Shown in pieces: positions 1-12,144 of a stretch of 64,000 nucleotides of DNA. Position numbers and translations under genes: made by a program. Source of the DNA: Melampsora larici-populina 98AG31 (taxonomy: Eukaryota; Basidiomycota; Pucciniomycetes; Pucciniales; Melampsoraceae). The stretch covers positions 1,456,783 to 1,520,782 of the forward strand of contig NW_006768778.1 of assembly GCF_000204055.1 (NCBI RefSeq), given 5' to 3'. The notes under the pieces are model-generated. The model had not been told where the DNA came from and ran no database searches. It saw only the letters and a program-made list of their open reading frames with translations. Position 1 is the first letter of the stretch, and the number at the start of each line of letters is the position of its first letter.

Positions 1-464
1 GACCGGATCCAAGTACGAACGGATCCGGCCATCCTCACTTTATCTCGATGTCCCTGACATCATCACGTTGTATCTCTAAACTACTTCCTTATTTGTACTT
101 AGCAGAGATGGACGCCTATATAAGACGTCCATCCCTTGCTTGTGGAATAGATCCCCCCAAGCAGCTTCTCAATACATTCGCCGAACAGAATCCCTATTGA
201 CAATAACACTAGTTAGTTTCTTCACTCTCCACTGGTCAAGGACCCAGGTTTTGTGACATCTTTTGATGGCAATATTCCTGTCGATTTTTATCGCAGGCTA
301 CTCATTACCTTTGGGTTTTGAGAATGACTACGGCTTAGGCTAGACCCGCTATCATCTGCTAACGAGTAGTGGGCCTGTAGTTTTGAAGTGCCTTACCTAG
401 GAATAAAGAGTGTTAATCATTAGCTAATATCCTTTCTGTTCGGTTCTGATAACTTTACTAGAAG
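1..464. repeat. Possible LTR or retroelement fragment
   Basis: No open frame here looks coding. A TATATAAGA box near 117-126 is followed by about 140 bp of leader-like sequence, an arrangement seen in retroelement LTRs, but I see no second copy, primer-binding site or polypurine tract in the window. It ends at the 7-bp direct repeat that borders the hAT element. The LTR reading is a weak inference. Confidence 0.25.
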
Positions 465-489
465 CAACGCAGCAACAGTGACTGCACTG

Positions 490-710
490 GTACCGGTACC
501 GTGCAGTACCGTCACTGAGTTGACCAGTGCCGTACCTATAAGTACCGTAACCGGTGTCGGCTACAGTACTGGAAGGCCCAAGAGTCAGTTTTGTGCATAA
601 GGTACGGTACCAGGTACAGTCCCGGCGTTTTGAGCAAGGCACCGGAACTATAGAGTACCGGTACCCGCAAACACGGCTACTGTACCGTACCGTACCTATA
701 TTTCTGTACA
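490..710. repeat. Left subterminal GTACC palindrome cluster of the hAT element
   Basis: GTACC, GGTAC and GGTACCGGTACC-like palindromes recur more than ten times in about 220 bp. The matching cluster at the other end of the element has the same words. Subterminal repeats of this kind bind hAT transposases in well-studied elements; that role here is inferred from position and composition. Confidence 0.7.
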
Positions 711-1119
711 ATACCTAGATTATATATCTAATCCGGCAAGGGGGCGACAGGTGTCCTTTCCAGGATCACACACCAACATCCCAACCTGGCCATAACGAAT
801 CCTTTTCGATCATTCTCAACTCCTTGCGTCGATACATACCCCGATCCAATCAACAGTTTCACATCAAGGCTCCTCATGGCTATTTTCTTCCACATCCGAG
901 TGTCACAAGGTGGGGAGAACTGCTATAACAGCAGGCCCTTGCTACCACGTCAAACGTTTGTCCCATTCCTTCTATCATTTTGTTCCATTCCATTTCCTTC
1001 CATCATCTTGAACCAATCCATTTCTGGTCCTTTTCAAATCACACTGCTTTGATTTTCGCTCTAGTCTCATTAATTTCATTCCTAGGTTATCGATTTTGTC
1101 CAAACGCCACCCAATCGAC

Positions 1120-4100
1120 ATGTCTTCATCATCCGTCTCGCAAGCAAACCGTCGTAGCACTCGTCCTTCTCCAGCTAGAAAGCAATCTCATATGATAACA
1201 TTACCCAGAGATTCTCGACGTTCTTATCAACGCCGTGAAGATAACGATTCCGAATCCGACGTTTCAGTTCTTACAAGTACTACTGCTCGTAAGAAACGAA
1301 AGCGAACTCCATCAGTCATTGAGGACAACGGTGATGACTCTGAATCTGCTGTTGACTCAAGCCTCCCACCACCAATCAAGAAAACCTCTCGCCAGGCATC
1401 CAGATCCTCAAAGATTAAGGAGGCATCCAAGAAGACTTCAAGAGGTTCCAAAACTACCAGCCATTCCAAAAAACAATCCCGCTTACCTACCTCAAGCTCT
1501 GTGAAGCTTCAAATCGACCTGGTCCAGGACTCTGACGAGGAGAACCGCAAGGTTGTCAAGGAATCCCAAGTTGTGAACGACTCTGACGACGATGATCGGT
1601 ACGGTCCTGTGCAAGATTACTATGAAGAAGCGAAGGAAGGTCCCAAAGATGTAAGACTTTCCTTTATCTTCTCTTCTAAGCTTTTATTTTATTCCATGTT
1701 TTAAAAGGATGTTGATTTTCATAACTATTCAATCATTTCCTTTTCTCAACGATCCTCAGCCCCCAGGTGTCTTAGGCACCTTTCCGTGCAAGTTTTGCAA
1801 AGTCGATGTTTGCAGTGCAGGAGGTACATCCGGCCTATGGGCCCATCGCGATGGATCGAAGCAGCCTACGAAGTCTGGGAAGCCCGGATGCAAGCAAAGG
1901 AACGCAGCCATCGAGGCTGGATGTCTGCTCCCCCCAACCGAATTCGAATGTCGCAACGCAGCCGCCAACACTGCAGAAGGACAAACTTCTATCTCAACTT
2001 ACGCTCTTGTGGTTCCGAAGTTTGACAACAAGATCCTGAATCAGATGCTTGGGATGTGGGTTATTAGAACTGCGCAACCGTGGCGCCGCGTCGAGGACCC
2101 TTATCTTTGGGCTTCATTTAGGTATGCCAATCCCAACGCCCACTTGTTGGGGAGAATGTGGGTGGCCCGATTCACACACGAGGCGTATATGGAAATGAGA
2201 GCTGTGGTTTTTGGGGAACTCAAGGTGAGTTAACAATTTGTTTAATTCCCTGCTCTATATATTTAATCAAAACATTGATTATATCTCTATTCTCCTTGTA
2301 CAGGATCTTAAAAGCAAGTTTGGACTTATACATGACGCGTGGACCACCAAGGGTAACCGTTATGGATTCCTTGGGGCCACCGTTACTTTTGTAACGAAGG
2401 ACTGGGAGTTCGTCACGCGTCACCTGTGCCTTAAGCTGATTGCATGGCACCACAAGGGTGACTGGCTCGCGGAGCCGTTGATCAATCTTTTGACCAAACA
2501 CGGTATCCATACCAAGATAAGTAATTTATGTTTTCTTTGTTTATTTTTTTTTTAGCTTACCTCCTTTTTGATATCCACATGTTGGACCAGACTCACGACT
2601 CCGGAAGCAACAACAATACCTTAGCCGAAGCAATGCAAGTGCGATTGACGAAGCATAGTGCCGAAAACAACGAGATCTTCGATTGGAATCACGAGAAGCA
2701 CCGAGTGCGATGTGTTTGCCACAAGCTGGCCCTAATGGTCAACGCCGGATTGCAAGGCCTCGGAATTAAAGCGCCACCACCTCCCCTGGTTAAATCAACC
2801 ATGTTAGGCGACTTTCCTATACCAACAAACACTCTACATTCTATCCCCAAAGAAGAAGAGGCGACCAACGGTGAAGAAGTTACCTTGCAGACTACCGAGG
2901 ACGACGGTCACCTTGATGCAGAGCCCGAAATTGACGACGCTGATCTTAAGTCTTCTGAAGCACAAGAAACCGCGGATTGGTATGATGTTCAGGACGGGCC
3001 ACATTTGGAACCTGAAGTGACCCGTGAGGATGTTGAGTTGCAGGCTAGCGATCGCAATGAGGCCAACGCGGTCCACAGTCTGATCACCAAGGTTGGTTAT
3101 CCTTCCTTTCTCTTTAATTTTTTTTTTAAATTCTCAATTCTAAAGCAAATATTTGCTCCTAGCTTGATGTCATCGGGCGAAAGATTGGCGGCTCGGCAGT
3201 CATGTGTGGCCTATTTGACGCGATGTGTCAATCTATGCTTTCCAAAAAGCTCCCTCGACCGATTCCTGGTTATGGAATCAGGTGGAATATCAAACTTCAG
3301 TGCTGGCGAAGGCTTTATAATGCCCGTGAGGTAAGTGAAGTGTTCTCAGTGCCAAAATTATAAATTTCTCACCTTCATGTCTTTTAGGTGATCGATCAAA
3401 TCCTCAAGGAAGACCAGATGGATCCACCTCGAAAAGGTAATCATCAGGCCCGGCCTGGCGAAGCCCCATTACCACCGGATGTTCATCGTCCCCGTGGAAT
3501 TTTCAGCAAAGCAATGATCACACCTGACGAGTGGCGCCAAGTGCGAGACATCATGGAGACACTTCAGGTAAATATGTGTCTTGTCTTTAATCTGGGTCAT
3601 GTGGATGCTCAATTGGCATTTAACACCACAATATCATTATGAAATCACTTTAGGATTTCGAAGATTTGACGAAGTTCTTCGAACAAGATGGACCAACGGG
3701 ATCTTTAGTCATCCGCGAATATGTTCAGCTTAAGAAGAAGATTCAGAAGAAAATCGATGCGACCAAATCAAGGGCTGAACCGCTTTTTCCAATGTATCAT
3801 GCAATGTTAGTGCGTGTCGATGCGTACCTCAAAGAGGCTCTCGCCTCAGACACGCTCATCCTGGCTACCATCATGCATCCAAGTCTGCGCTTGGATTATT
3901 TCGACTATGCTTTTGGAGCGGGCTCAACTGAAACAAATTACGCGAAATCTCTCATTGAATCTGCTTATGAAAAAACCAAGGGTGACCTCGAAGTTAACGG
4001 TCCATACACTTCAACATCGTCTTCAACTGCAGCAAGATCAGGTCACTCTTTAGGCACCACCGATGAAGATTTTCTTTGTCACAAAGAGCAGCATCGAAAG

Positions 4101-4537
4101 AACACAGCTAACGAGCTTTGTTCTTACTTGGAGATGGCAGAAGAGCCCGCGCTGGAGGTGGGAGAGAATCCGCACCTAGCTCTGGCATGGTGGAGTGTGA
4201 GATATACTGTATCTGCTTTTTATCGTCCAACCAACTGACTTGCGACTTTTTCCTCTTGCAGGTGAATGAAGGAAAGTTTCCTATTGTCAGCCACCTGGCA
4301 CGCGATTACTTAGCAATCAGTGGATCAGCATGCCCAGTAGAGAGATGCTTCTCATCGGCTGCGGAGGTTTGCACTGCTGACCAAAGCTCCCTCTTGCCTC
4401 GGCCGATCGAAAGGCTGGTTTCCGGACGTATGTGGGCGGTAGAAGGTGTAGAGATCAAAGGGAAGTTTCAACAGGCTTCAGATGCCATGAAACTCACTCT
4501 TGAGAATGATGGAAAAGCTCGAAAGAGACGAGGATGA
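1120..4537 (+). CDS. hAT transposase (BED-like zinc finger, hAT C-terminal dimerisation domain)
   Basis: Cut-and-paste transposase. Visible exons: 1120-1650, 1760-2224, 2304-2520, roughly 2556/2594-3091, 3163-3330, 3388-3567, 3654-4196 and 4262-4537. Exon 1 is Ser/Lys-rich and low complexity. Exon 2 holds a BED-type finger (CKFCKVDVC followed by WAHRDG). IHDAWTTKGNRYGF and HDSGSNNNT fit the conserved hAT catalytic blocks. The C-terminus carries the dimerisation signature, with DYLAISGSACPVERCFSSAA as its core. The start ATG at 1120 is preceded by an in-frame non-ATG extension, so I take 1120. The third acceptor is uncertain: using the tag at 2553-2555 keeps the frame but adds odd residues before HDSGSNNN. 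I see no clear disabling lesion, so recent activity is possible. Confidence 0.85.
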
Positions 4538-4669
4538 GCTCAGTAATAGTAATATATGTTTGTTTTTCTCTTCTCAAATTTCTTGTCTATTCTCTCTATA
4601 TGTTTTCTTTCTCTACTTTTTTTTTACTTGGTTACAATGTGGATATTATATTTCTTGATGTGGTACAAC

Positions 4670-4950
4670 TCAAGGTACTAGTCGAGGTACTAGTCACGGC
4701 ACTGTGCAGTACCTGCTCTGGTACGGCACGGTGCCGTACCGTCTTCGCTGATGGCGGTACCGGTACTATACCGTACCTGCTCTGTGACAAAGCTACGATA
4801 CTGGGATTGGAGCTGTAAGGCGAGCGCAACATTGATGCACGGAACCAAGTACTGTAGCTGCGTTCATACACGGTACCCGGTACTGCTTTTGCGCAGTACC
4901 TTTTTTCAGCTACCGCACCGGTATCTCAGGTACGGAACTAGTTCCGTAAC
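4670..4950. repeat. Right subterminal GTACC palindrome cluster of the hAT element
   Basis: This is the counterpart of the left cluster: GGTACTAGTC twice, GGTACGGCACGGTGCCGTACC and further GTACC words up to the terminal inverted repeat. The match in word content at both ends supports one element with defined borders. Confidence 0.7.
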
Positions 4951-4970
4951 TGTTGCTGCGTTGCTAGAAG

Positions 4971-7514
4971 GAACAGTGTTTATTCCCCGTAACCAGCGGA
5001 ATAACTTGTCAGGACTCACGTACGGAGTTGATAGACTAGACCTTTCTGTACGTTATATCAGTAGCCACCCTGACAATAGAGATATGATAAAAGTCAACAG
5101 AAGAGAAAAAAACAAAAAGACTTATAAGCTCATGGTTTTGAAGCTTACAAATGGGTGATCAATATAGCAGCACACTTGATTGCACAACATCGAATATTTC
5201 CATCAAAGTCTCATTTTTTGTTTCATGTTGATCATCTTGTTGTCCTTTCATCATATTTTTTTCTTGTTTTTTTTTCTCAATATCATTTCCCTTGGTTGGG
5301 TAATTACCATCTGTATCTTTTGTCAATGCAAAAGATAGATTGGTCATAGTCTTCAATTCCATCCCGTGAGCAAAAAACCAAAACATCCCAGCTTGATTTG
5401 AAAGTTGCTATCCCATGACAAGGCCAAAAGACCACTACAATGAGCCATTGCTCACCAGCTCCAACTTACACTACAGGAGTACAAGCTATCTCACCTGGTT
5501 GCCACAAAGTCTAACTCACACTCTCAAGAAGGTGAGTCATATCACCTTATCATTGTGTGAGCCTTCTCACATCATAACAAGGTGAGATGACTCACCGGCT
5601 CATCCGGCGAGTCCTTGCGTTGTAGCAGCATGAACAAATTGGGTGAAGCCCACACTAGCTGGCACGTGTAACTCACATTGGTTATGATTATGATGAGGTG
5701 GACAGCACCTATTTCAATGGCAGAGCAACATCTCACATGAGCGTCATGTGCCACCCGCCCCGTGGTGTAGATTGGTTTCAAGGATTTATTGAGGTGTGTG
5801 ACAAAAAGCTGATTAGCAGTTGCTGGGCTCTACAGTACATACTTACCTTGAGATTCCAAGAACTAAACAGAATGTGCATTAGTGAGAGATATCAGGCAAA
5901 CCCGCTATGAGCCCCATTGCTTCCCTCACTGTGGCATAAAATCAAAAGGCACAAAAAACAGACTCTGAGGCCCAAAACATGCCTCTGATTTTTGGCTGTT
6001 GCATTACAATATATTCAAAATCAAAGGTGTTACAGGGTCAAAGGTTCAGATGAAATCCTTCATTGAGGTAGACATTTTGGCCTACTGCAAATTTCAGAAA
6101 AGTGTAGTGGGGTCTTTCAATGTCCCAAGCCACCCAAAACCCACTCCAAAAACAGTGGCTTTTCTTTGTCACACACATTGATAGGTGCAGTTGTGCGTTC
6201 CTTTGGGCCCAAGTCCTCGGGATATATGGATCAATGTTTTTACTTGAAAGGTCCATTCCATCACTTTAAACTCACCTTCAAGTGGCATCTCAGAGCAAGG
6301 ATGGTAAACTTGAAGTAACCAGTACAGTCATCTGGATTTGAACCCAATCTAAACTCTCTGGTCCATCATGGAATTCGAGATTTCAACCAAGCTTTCAATC
6401 AAGGAACAGGATTCTATGCAATCTAATGTGTTGGAAAACACAATGCATAGTATGTTCCTACTGAGCAATTGAGATAACTAGCTTCTGAAATGTACAAAAA
6501 AATACAAGTAGTCATTTGAAGCCCAGTGTGGATGCACCTATGGGTGATTGTCCATTTTTTTGTATTGACAGTCTCATTTATTTCTCTGGATCATCAGATG
6601 GGACATATGCTCATCTCCAGTTCTCATGATTTCTATCAGGTAATAGCTGGTAATAGTGTAATTAAAACTCACGGTGAAATGTGTGTAAGTAAGAGAAATC
6701 AATGTCCTTTTCTTACAAAATAAGTGTGCAATTGATTTTGATTTGTTCAGGTGTAATTTTTCATTTGTTTTGAAGAAAAGACCATTGCAAAATAAATTTC
6801 AATGTACCTCATATGCCAGAAGAACTATGCAAGTCAATTAAAATATCTAAGATTTTAAATTTTGACTCTCATCTCAGACTCCTCCTTTATGCAAAAATGA
6901 CATAAGCAGAGATCAGTTTTGAAGAAACCGGAGTTTGGCTGATGAATTTGAAAGGTAAGTCCAAAGTTAGATCTTCTGGACTGAGATTGGTGTTGTATCT
7001 AGAACATGAAAGACTATGATTTGATGGATCTAAAACTTTTAGTGGTTACTGGGCCCAGTATATGTAGAATTTATAAGACGACTTTCCTTGCTGATGAGGT
7101 GGCTGACTTGATAAGGAGAGGGACGAAGGTCAGAATCTTATACTTCTTCTTGTTGTGGAATCGGCCTTGAATTAGAGTGAGTTGAGTTTAATTGTAGAAG
7201 TGTAGTAAAATAAAAGGTGTTGAAGATTAATACATTTTGTTTTGATTTGAAAATTTAAATCTCTTGATCTGCATTATGATTCTATGATTTGACTAATCAG
7301 TTTAAATTGGCTTACTTGACAGAAAAGCCCATCTTAAAGTTTAAAGTTATCGAGTCATCTCATCAAGACCGAGCTCAGCATTCTCATTAACATTCTCATT
7401 AAACACCATTACCATATCAAATCAACTTTAAAACTATCTTCAAATCATCAAAACAAATCAACTCATCATCAATTCACCACAACTCAACTCATTGTCGATC
7501 CTCTCAACTAAAAC
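4971..7514. repeat. Gene-poor, repeat-like stretch
   Basis: No coding frame with splice logic or recognisable protein similarity is visible. Between about 5480 and 5610 the words AGGTGAG and CTCACC alternate many times, including the short palindrome GGTGAGATGACTCACC near 5581-5596, which suggests a decayed foldback element. The last 150 bp are rich in CAACTCA/TCAAATCA words and probably form the promoter and 5' leader of the RasGAP gene. Confidence 0.4.
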
Positions 7515-10500
7515 ATGGCAGCAAGTAGCGCTGGAATCAAACAACGCGGGCTCTCAATCACTGGCTCAGGTCCCGGTCTTACTTCAAATCGTGAATCAGT
7601 CAGGTAAACACACTCAGAACACCCATTCTTCTCTTCCCATTCAAATCCATATCATACATAGGCGCATACATGCACTTGGACAATCAAATACTTACACTCA
7701 GCTTTCATACCTTGCTTTTCAACGTTTATTTTGAATTTCAATGCTCAGAAATGGAAATCGATACTCGGTCACCCAGCTTTACTCGATGGCGGCCGAAAAT
7801 GATACCGAGATCGAGGATGAATTGGCTCGAGGTGAATGAACTTGGATCTAATAGTCATTTCGTCATCCCCACTGCTGACTAAACTCTCGGTTTGGCATTC
7901 CGATCTGATTCAGCTCAAAAGACACTACGAGACTTAAAAGCCAGAATCTCATCTCAATCCAAAAAGAACTTTGTTTTGGAAAGAGATGTCAGGTATCTTG
8001 ATTCACGGATCGCATTGCTCATTCAAAATGTGAGTGATCGAAAGCTATGAGCTTTTTCTCAAATTCATTATCTCTGGGTTGACCGTGACGCGTCTTTTTT
8101 GAAACTCTTTCCATAGCGAATGGCCTTGGATGAGAGGGAAGAAGTTCGGGAGCATCTCGAAGAAGCAGACGAAAGTGAAGGACTTTATCTAGATGACAGA
8201 CGGACTCAAGTGAGCCCTTTCGATCATGTCAACTCAACTCAAATTCCCTTCGTTTAACGATGTCGGTTTTTTCCCCGCAGCAATACGCGAATCTATTCTT
8301 CTTACTTCAAAGCGAACCAAGACATATCGCCGCCTTATGTAGATTAGTTTCCATGGGCGAAATTGATACTCTCCTTCAAACTGTGATGTTCACGCTTTAT
8401 GGTAATCAGTACGAGAATCGAGAAGAACACTTGCTGTTAACCATGTTTCAGGTCTTGTCTTTGATTCCTGATACAATCTCTGACTGACTGAATCAATACG
8501 CGGGACAACTGATGTCTCCTCTCTATCAACCTCATCATATCATGCTCAACAGTCAGTTTTGTCTGCTCAATTTGAGATGGCAACCGATTTTGGATCACTA
8601 CTCCGAGCCAATACGCCGGTATCGAGAATGATGACGACTTATACTCGGCGAGGTCCTGGTCAGAGTTATCTCAAGAGTGTCTTGGCCGAGCGTATCAATA
8701 GTCTGATTGAACATAAAGAGTTGAACCTGGAAATCAATCCACTCAAGGTACTGTTCTATCCCTTTCCGAGTCAGTCATTTGTCCACATGATTATATGCGC
8801 GTGACTGAACAAACAACTTTACGCAGGTGTACGATCAGATGCTTCAACAAATTGAAGAAGAAACTGGTTCTCTACCCGTTGACCTTCCCCGTGGCATATC
8901 GCCTGAAATCGCTGCTGCCAACATAGACGTCCAGAACATCATTGCACCCCGTCTGGCCATGTTGATGGAAATCGCAAACAGCTTCTTGATGACCATCATC
9001 GAAAGCTTGAACAGCGTGCCGTATGGGATTCGTTGGATATGTAAACAAATTCGTAGTCTTACCAAGGTACTTTTTTCATCTAGTTTATAACCCCATCGGA
9101 TTGCCCACCTTTGGTCATATCTTGCCTCCGTTACATCCAATTGACCTCCAGGAATCCGTCTTTTATTTGTCATCTTTTTTGAATATCCAACCGTGATACG
9201 TCTGTACGACCACTTTGACATAATCTCACCTCGACACCTATCACAAATCAGCGTAAATATCCCGAAGCGACGGACATTGCGATCTGTTCATTGATCGGCG
9301 GATTTTTTTTCTTGAGGTTTATCAATCCCGCAGTTGTGACGCCTCAAGCTTACATGCTTATCGATAATTTACCTACGACTGCCAAACACCCACGACGGAC
9401 ATTGACTTTGGTTGGTTTTGCCTATATTTGACTCTGCAATTTCATTCGACTTTCGCTTAACATTGAATTGAATTAATTTGAGTATGAATCAGATAGCAAA
9501 AATGTTGCAGAACTTGGCAAACAAACCATCATATTCAAAGGAAGCATATATGATGAGCTTGAATCCGTTTGTAGAAAACAACAAGACTCGTATCAACTTA
9601 TTTTTGAATGCGCTCTGCGATGTGAAGGATTTCTACGAATCACTGGAGGTGCGTTGAATCATAACCTTGATGGCGAGACTCATCAACAAGTCAATTACTG
9701 AAGATATCATGGATTTATGCACCTAGATGGATCAATACATGGCGCTTTCCAAAAAAGATTTACAGATCAACATCACGCTCAATGAGCTATACAATACCCA
9801 TTCTCTTCTCGTTCAACATCTGGATCACCTAGTTTGTCTTCTTTTACTTCCTTCCTAGATGCATTTTACCCCTTCAGGCAAACGACGACATCTTACCCTC
9901 CATTTCATCCTAGGCTCGAAATGAAAGACAACATCTGCGGATACTGTTGGATGAATTGGGGCCGGCCCCTGGACAAGTACCTAGAAAAGAAAACCGAGCC
10001 ATTGAACTTCCACTTTACAGTCGATGGGAAATGCCGATTCAGGATATCACGACTGCTTTGATGGCTGAAAACAATTTAACACAAAATGATATCCTTTATA
10101 TGGAAACCAAATCGATCTTTGTACAGCTGATTCGATCGATTCCTACCTTAACCGATAAACGGCCCATGAATCTGGCACATATTGCCGAAAGAGCGGCTAC
10201 AGCTAAAGACGCGGTATTGGTTCGAAAAGGATTGAAGGTGAAGGAAATGTTACGAGAATTAGAAGAGATCCAATCGTTGGGAGACCGAAAAGATGGACAT
10301 AAACTCTTAATGGATGAAATTGCAGCTGAATTGACTCATCTAGGTAATATGCGAGAGAAGGTCCTTTTAGAGACTCGATCACTTGAAGCTGTATTCAAGA
10401 CGATAGGGGATCATAATGCATACCTACGATCACAACTCGAACAGTATAAAGCATATCTACAGAATGTTCGAATGACATCCGCCGGCAATCAGAAAGGTAG

Positions 10501-11095
10501 TAAGACGGTAGGTGGTGGTGTTGGGGTTGTATCGGTTGATGGTAAAGAAAGGAAACAAAGTAAATCGTTAGGATTAGGACCCTTTAAGTTTAGTCATGGT
10601 CAATTTGAGAAAGATGGGGTGATCACAGAGAGTAATGTACCAGAGAATAGGTATGTGTGTTTACGTGTTGGATTTTCCTTTGGAAGCTTACTGATTCGTT
10701 TTCTACAGGAGGGCAAATATCTTTTTTCAAATCGTATCACCTTCACCTGGGACTTTTATCATTGGTTTACATTATAAAGGAAGAGAGAAGGCGATTTTGG
10801 AGATGGATTTGAAAATTGATGATTTGGTAAGTTGGCTCGGTCAATTTTTTTTGTAAAGTGATTCATCTGAATGAAGTTTGATTCTTCCTTTATGCCGTAT
10901 AAAAGTTGGAAAAACAAAAGGAAAATGTAGTTAGTTTAGATTTAGAGTATGTTCAATTATCGGTAGTAAAGACTCTGGCATTGTTGAACAAGGTAAGTTT
11001 GTGTTTTCAGAATCAGAATTCTTCATGACGTTCTAATTGAATCGTATGTGTTTGACTTACGCGGAATGTCATAGACTTTCACACGTCGTAAGTGA
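7515..11095 (+). CDS. gap1: Ras GTPase-activating protein, Gap1/IQGAP-type (RasGAP + RasGAP C-terminal domain)
   Basis: Stimulates GTP hydrolysis by Ras at the plasma membrane. Fourteen exons can be joined in frame: 7515-7603, 7749-7831, 7914-8029, 8117-8209, 8281-8451, 8553-8747, 8827-9066, 9252-9410, 9493-9648, 9727-9831, 9914-10650, 10709-10826, 10906-10992 and 11075-11095, giving about 789 residues. Fission yeast Gap1 is close to this length. The RasGAP domain spans about residues 130-430 and contains the [10 protein letters not shown] signature at the exon 8 acceptor side. The IQGAP-type RasGAP C-terminal domain follows from DELGPAP to the end. No calponin-homology domain or IQ motifs are present, so it is the short Gap1 form rather than a full IQGAP. 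A coiled-coil-like stretch ([13 protein letters not shown]) lies near residues 60-95. The start ATG is the first in frame and sits close to an upstream CA-rich leader. Confidence 0.93.
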
Positions 11096-12144
11096 TAGGT
11101 TAAATCAAGGAGATGAAAAGAAACGGAAGGATTGAAGAAGGAAGGGAAAGAAAATTGAAAATTGAAGTTCAAATAGTGAAGTTCAATCAAAAGTTGTTGA
11201 TTTTTTGTTTTCTGTCTGTGTGTGTGTTTAATTTGTGAATTATGATTTGTTTTCTTTTTTCTTTTTTTTCTTATTATCATCTCGAGAGATTGTTGTTTGA
11301 GTTGATTTATTAAGTATTTTCATTTCAATTTTCTGTAAATACCATACCCTGCCTATCTTCTTTCTTTTCTTTTTCATCATCTATCCTTCATAGATCTCTA
11401 CTCAATCATACATTTTTTTTAGTCTTTTTTACACTTGTTCTTAAACAATCTTTACTCTTACACCACCAACACCATCATCATCATCATCCTTTATATGTTG
11501 TCTTATTTCTTGTTGTTGTGTTTTTTTGGACTTATTTGGTGTTTTTATATTAAAAATGCATAAAGTTCATTTTTCCCTGGTTTGGTTTGGTTTCCTTTTT
11601 GGTCCTTCAAATCTTTTTAGTTTTCATATCATACACACAAAGATATGGTGTTGATTCTGTGGAACAGTTTTAGATCATTTTGATATTCTATAACATGGTA
11701 GATATAAAATATCATCTAATCAGATCTTATGTTGATTGATCATAGCTCAATTTGTACTTGGATGGCAAAAAATGTTTGTTAATATTCTTCAATGCATCAT
11801 AAGAGTTTGAACTTCAGAGAGGGGTGTTTGGAAATCTGTGCCGCATAGTTCTGCTGTCAGGAGGAAAGATCCCGTTTTCCTCTGACCAATACCACCTCTT
11901 TGACTCACTCATTGTTTCACTCCTCCTGTTTTTGGTGTCACTGTTCAAGTGATAGGAAGGCAAGGGTTTGTAGAATTATAGATGAAAAAAGAATGTAATA
12001 TTATTAAGAGTGAAGTTAACAGATAGACCAACTTAGTAAACTAGCCAACACAAAAATTAATGATCAAGTAAACAAGACTTAGTATCACTAATTAAACAGA
12101 TCACAAGATTTTCATAATCCGTCTTCTCAGCTTCTCAATCTTTC
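11096..12144. other. Intergenic region between convergent genes, no gene seen
   Basis: T-rich and low-complexity sequence, including a CATCATCAT microsatellite at about 11470-11490. It holds the 3' flanks of the convergent RasGAP and ferritin-like genes. I see no further gene. Confidence 0.6.

Larger units (their letters stand above)
465..4963 (+). mobile_element. hAT-family DNA transposon, nearly complete, 4.5 kb
   Basis: The element is bounded by inverted repeats CAACGCAGCAACAG at 465-478 and its complement at 4950-4963. The first bases, CAACG, fit the loose hAT terminal rule (pyrimidine-A-purine-N-G). The direct repeat CTAGAAG lies immediately outside each end (458-464 and 4964-4970); hAT target duplications are usually 8 bp, so one base is either lost or ambiguous. 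Inside each end is a dense cluster of short GTACC/GGTACC palindromes (about 490-710 and 4670-4950), likely transposase-binding subterminal repeats. A spliced hAT transposase gene fills the middle. Confidence 0.88.

Noticed and set aside
424..711. Minus-strand frame rich in Tyr, Arg and Gly
   Set aside because: Produced by the GTACC palindrome array of the hAT element, not a gene.
6320..6350. GGATTTGAACCC, similar to a tRNA T-loop on the minus strand
   Set aside because: The T-stem does not pair fully and no matching anticodon or acceptor arms are present.
11461..11490. CATCATCAT tract considered as a CRISPR-like or regulatory repeat
   Set aside because: Simple microsatellite; no spacers, and the genome is eukaryotic.
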